Shown here piece after piece: positions 61,250 through 64,000 of a stretch of DNA of 64,000 nt. The number at the start of each line of letters is the position of its first letter. The first letter of the stretch is position 1. Position numbers and translations under genes: made by a program. The stretch is from Polyangia bacterium (lineage in GTDB: Bacteria; Myxococcota_A; Polyangia; Fen-1088). Location: the NCBI GenBank assembly GCA_036268875.1, contig DATATI010000080.1, positions 1 through 64,000 on the forward strand, read 5' to 3'. The notes under the pieces are model-generated. The model was not told the DNA's origin and did no database searches. It saw only the letters and a list, made by a program, of their open reading frames with translations.

Positions 61250-62914
61250 ATGGCCGACGACATCTATCTGGGGCGGCGCGAGCAGATGTTCCCGGTGCTC
61301 AGCGCCGAGCAAATCAAACGCATCTGTCACCTGGGACAGCGGCGCAAGGTCAAGGCCGGCGACCTGCTGTTCGAGGTGGGCGACGCGCAGACGGCGTTCT
61401 ACGTGGTCGTGGACGGGGCGATCGAGATTGTCCGCCCGATGGACGGCCACGAAGAACCGGTGACCGTTCACCGCGCCGGCGAGTTCACCGGCGAGATCAA
61501 CATGCTGTCCGGCCGCCGAGCGCTGGTACGCGGGCGGGTCATCGAAGACGGCGAGCTGGTGATTCTGGACCGCGAGCACCTGCGCACACTGGTCCAGCGC
61601 GACAGCGACATCAGCGAGATCCTCATGCGCGCCTTCATCCTGCGGCGCCTGGGCTTGCTGGCCCAGGGCGGCGGCGATCTGATCTTGATCGGCTCGAATC
61701 ATTCGCGCGCGACGCTGGAACTGCGCGAATTTCTCACCCGCAACGGCCAGCCGTTCACCTACCAGGACGTCGATACCGATCCCTCGGTGCAGGCTTTGCT
61801 GGATCGCTTCGAGGTGGGCGTCAACGAGGTGCCGGTGGTGGTGTGCCGGGAACGCGGCGTGCTTCGCAACCCATCCATCGAAAAGCTGGCGGCCGAACTG
61901 GGCCTGAGCCTGTCGCTGCAAACCGACAAGATCCGCGACCTGATCGTGGTCGGCGCTGGTCCCGCCGGCCTGGCCGCCGCGCTGTACGCCGCCTCCGAAG
62001 GTCTGGACGTGGTGGTGCTGGAAGGCACCGCGCCCGGCGGACAGGCGGGCACCAGCTCGCGCATCGAAAATTATCTCGGCTTTCCCACCGGCATTTCAGG
62101 GCAAGCGCTGGCCGGCCGGGCGCTGAACCAGGCGGAAAAATTCGGCGCCGAGGTGGCGATCGGCCGCCGCGCCGTGCGCCTCAACTGCGACACCCGCCCC
62201 TACAAGATTTTCCTGGAAAACGACGAGGTGGTTCGCACCCGGGCCATCGTCATCGCCACCGGTGCCCGTTATCGCAAGCCCGACCTTCCCGATCTGATGC
62301 GCTTTGAAGGCGCTGGCATCTATTACAGCGCCACCCATCTGGAAGCGCAGCTTTGCCAGAAGGAACCGGTGGCCATCGTCGGCGGGGCCAACTCGGCCGG
62401 GCAGGCGGCGGTCTTTCTTTCCCAGATCGCCTCGAACGTCGACGTGCTGGTGCGCGGGCCGGGCCTGGCCGACAGCATGTCGCGCTATCTCATCCAGCGC
62501 ATCAACGACGGCGAAAACGTCCGCCTGCGCACGCGCACGCAGATCGAAGCGCTGGAGGGCAAGGAATGGCTAGAGCGCGTGCGCATCCGCCACCTGGATT
62601 CCGGCGAGCGCAACACGCTGGCCTTGCGCCACATCTTCATGATGACCGGCGCCGAACCGTACACCGCCTGGCTGCAGGGGTGCGTCTTGCTGGACGATCG
62701 CGGCTTCGTGAAGACCGGCGCCGACCTGCGCCCCGACGATCTGGCCGGCGCCCGCTGGCCGCTGCCGCGTCCGCCGCTCCTGATGGAGACCAGCATCCCC
62801 GGCGTCTTCGCCGTCGGCGACGCCCGTGCGGGCAGCGTCAAGCGAGTGGCGTCGGCGGTGGGTGAAGGATCGATCTGCATTCAGCTTGTGCACCGCGCGC
62901 TGCAAGAGCTGTGA
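61250..62914 (+). CDS. cNMP-binding domain fused to thioredoxin-reductase-like flavoprotein (no CxxC)
   Basis: 554 residues from the ATG at 61250 (an in-frame TTG lies 6 bp earlier). Residues about 10-125: cyclic-nucleotide-binding domain (GDLLFEVGDAQTAFYVVVDG, GEFTGEINMLSGRRALVRGR). About 140-225: glutaredoxin/thioredoxin-like segment (LILIGSNHSRATLELREFLT, FTYQDVDTDPSV, EVPVVVCRER). About 228-554: FAD/NAD(P)H reductase (VVGAGPAGLAAALYAASEGL, VAIVGGANSAGQAAVFLSQI, PGVFAVGDARAGSVKRVASA). Where thioredoxin reductases have CxxC it reads YYSATHLEAQLC, so electron transfer to a disulfide must differ or be lost. Cytoplasmic. Possibly a nucleotide-gated reductase. Confidence 0.9.
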   Translation: MADDIYLGRREQMFPVLSAEQIKRICHLGQRRKVKAGDLLFEVGDAQTAFYVVVDGAIEIVRPMDGHEEPVTVHRAGEFTGEINMLSGRRALVRGRVIEDGELVILDREHLRTLVQRDSDISEILMRAFILRRLGLLAQGGGDLILIGSNHSRATLELREFLTRNGQPFTYQDVDTDPSVQALLDRFEVGVNEVPVVVCRERGVLRNPSIEKLAAELGLSLSLQTDKIRDLIVVGAGPAGLAAALYAASEGLDVVVLEGTAPGGQAGTSSRIENYLGFPTGISGQALAGRALNQAEKFGAEVAIGRRAVRLNCDTRPYKIFLENDEVVRTRAIVIATGARYRKPDLPDLMRFEGAGIYYSATHLEAQLCQKEPVAIVGGANSAGQAAVFLSQIASNVDVLVRGPGLADSMSRYLIQRINDGENVRLRTRTQIEALEGKEWLERVRIRHLDSGERNTLALRHIFMMTGAEPYTAWLQGCVLLDDRGFVKTGADLRPDDLAGARWPLPRPPLLMETSIPGVFAVGDARAGSVKRVASAVGEGSICIQLVHRALQEL

Positions 62915-62948
62915 ACGGGCGGCCGTCGCTGCGGCGGGCGGCCGACGG

Positions 62949-63254
62949 CTATTCGAGCAGCGGATCGAAGCCCACCTCGTCGACGAAGCACCAGCCCCAG
63001 GTCTCGCCCGGCTCCAGCGAGCGCATGATGGGGTGGTGCGTGGCGCGGTAGTGCTTGGTGGCGTGACGGTTCTTGGAATCGTCGCAACAGCCGACGTGCC
63101 CGCAGTGCATGCACAGACGCAAGTGAACCCACGTATCGCCGCTGGCCAAGCATTCTTCGCAGCCGCGGGTGTGTGCGTGAGTCTTGGGATTGATCGTCGC
63201 CAGATGCGGGCACGAAGCCTGGTCGCTGCCACCGTCGCTGTCGTCGTCGCTCAT
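62949..63254 (-). CDS. UBP-type zinc-finger protein
   Basis: 101 residues, essentially one ZnF-UBP domain: CPHL, then RGCEECLASGDTWVHLRLCM, HCGHVGCCDDSKNRHATKHY, THHPIMRSLEPGETWGWCFV. Cys and His ligands for the zinc sites are intact. In eukaryotes the fold binds the ubiquitin C-terminus; stand-alone bacterial copies are common in actinobacteria and myxobacteria and are uncharacterised. Short acidic N-terminus (MSDDDSDGGSDQ). Convergent with the flavoprotein gene. Confidence 0.92.
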   Translation of the reverse strand: MSDDDSDGGSDQASCPHLATINPKTHAHTRGCEECLASGDTWVHLRLCMHCGHVGCCDDSKNRHATKHYRATHHPIMRSLEPGETWGWCFVDEVGFDPLLE

Positions 63255-63313
63255 GGGCGCAGTATGCCCCGCGGGCGGCGCCGAAAGACGGAAGATCGTA
63301 TGGTGGTTTCCCC

Positions 63314-64000
63314 GTGAACGACGACAACCCCGCTCCGCCCGCGCTGGCGTTCACCGACGTGTCGAAGAGCTTCGGCACCGTGCGCGCGCTGCACCCGCTC
63401 AGCCTGGAAGTGGCGCGCGGCGAGACGCTGGCGCTGATCGGACCCAGCGGCTGCGGCAAGACCACCATCTTGCGGCTGGCTCTGGGCCTTGATCGGCCGG
63501 ACAGCGGCGCGGTGTTCATCGGCGGCGCGCGGATCGGTGACGACAACGTGCGCGCGCTTCGCCAGCGCATCGGGTACGTTGTGCAGGAAGGCGGTCTGTT
63601 TCCGCACCTGACGGCGGCGGCGAATATCAGCTTGATGGCGCGCCACCTCGGTTGGGCGCCGGCGCGCATCGCCGCGCGCCAGGACGAGCTGACGGCGCTG
63701 ACTCGCTTTCCCGTCGATGCGCTCGGGCGCTACCCGTCCCAGCTTTCGGGCGGGCAGCGCCAGCGCGTGGGGTTGATGCGGGCGCTGATGCTGGATCCGA
63801 CGTTGCTCTTGCTGGACGAACCGTTGGGCGCGCTGGATCCGCTGGTGCGCGCCGAGCTGCAAGACGATCTGGGACGCGTGTTCAAGCAACTGCACAAGAC
63901 GGTGGTGCTGGTGACGCACGATCTGGCCGAGGCGGCGCTGCTGGCCGACACGGTGGCGTTGATGCGCGACGGGCGCGTGGTGCAAAAAGGCCCAGGCGTC
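63314..64000 (+). CDS. ABC transporter ATP-binding protein, osmoprotectant/OpuC-like (3' partial)
   Basis: 229 codons from a GTG at 63314 run open to the window edge. FTDVSKSFGTVRALHPLSLE, Walker A LIGPSGCGKTT, Q-loop YVVQEGGLFPHLT, signature [15 protein letters not shown], Walker B LLLLDEPLGALDPLVR, switch VLVTHDLAEAALLAD. The QEGGLFPHLT wording and the ALDPLVRAELQDDL stretch resemble glycine-betaine/choline (OpuC/ProV-like) ATPases. The permease and binding protein would lie downstream, outside the window, so the substrate is provisional. Confidence 0.88.
   Translation, partial: MNDDNPAPPALAFTDVSKSFGTVRALHPLSLEVARGETLALIGPSGCGKTTILRLALGLDRPDSGAVFIGGARIGDDNVRALRQRIGYVVQEGGLFPHLTAAANISLMARHLGWAPARIAARQDELTALTRFPVDALGRYPSQLSGGQRQRVGLMRALMLDPTLLLLDEPLGALDPLVRAELQDDLGRVFKQLHKTVVLVTHDLAEAALLADTVALMRDGRVVQKGPGV

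Overview
The window is GC-rich and dense with genes. It looks like a chromosome segment of a myxobacterium-like member of the Myxococcota (Polyangia-type). The evidence is: many lipoproteins whose lipobox Cys is followed by long Gly/Ser/Thr-rich tethers; a C-terminal Cys + membrane segment + Arg-tail sorting signal of MYXO-CTERM type; a fibro-slime remnant; DUF1592/DUF1552 partners; porins ending in aromatic residues; and an Rhs polymorphic toxin. No rRNA, tRNA, CRISPR array, insertion sequence or phage gene was recognised.

Layout. 1-4.2 kb: the 3' part of an Rhs protein ending in a TNT-type NAD+ glycohydrolase domain, coupled to a small cysteine-bearing putative immunity gene. 4.6-9 kb: a frameshifted MYXO-CTERM protein, a frameshifted ribA, a lone receiver domain, a PP2C phosphatase, a TfoX-N protein and a VOC protein. 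9-15 kb: a DUF4380 lipoprotein, a porin, an FG-GAP lipoprotein and a di-heme cytochrome c lipoprotein. 15-19 kb: a crotonase, a DMT exporter with a histidine-rich tail, and an overlapping TerB-like/DoxX-like pair. 19.3-20 kb: a degraded fibro-slime lipoprotein.

20-41 kb is the most coherent block. It appears to be a dedicated alpha-glucan (starch/maltodextrin-like) acquisition locus. It holds a GH13 alpha-amylase, a GH31 alpha-glucosidase, two DUF5010-like lipoproteins, three CBM-like lipoproteins, two related outer-membrane porins, and an ABC importer made of a substrate-binding-protein/permease fusion, a permease with a very large periplasmic insert, and a separate MalK/UgpC-type ATPase. 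A GntR-type regulator with a sugar-binding-like C-terminus is encoded inside the block. Two divergent promoter regions carry paired 19-bp palindromes (GTCAA-N9-TTGAC), and three promoters carry a second, longer motif built on the same half-site. Together these suggest one regulon that runs from surface capture through porins and the importer to cytoplasmic hydrolysis.

41-64 kb: a tandem ABM-domain protein, a zinc metallopeptidase, a PEBP-family protein, a small Cys protein, a DUF2156 membrane protein, a DUF1592-DUF1552-Vgb-like operon, a cupin/receiver/MEDS-histidine-kinase operon, a LamG lipoprotein, a TAXI-family binding protein, a ricin-type lectin with NGL repeats, two related signal-peptide proteins in divergent orientation, a Cys-rich beta-helix protein, a cNMP-binding/flavoprotein reductase fusion without the usual CxxC, a UBP-type zinc finger, and the start of an ABC ATPase that runs off the end.

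The disrupted genes (4.6, 5.9 and 19.4-20 kb) are either real decay or assembly indels; the ribA one lies in a six-base homopolymer. All functions are read from motifs and context only.
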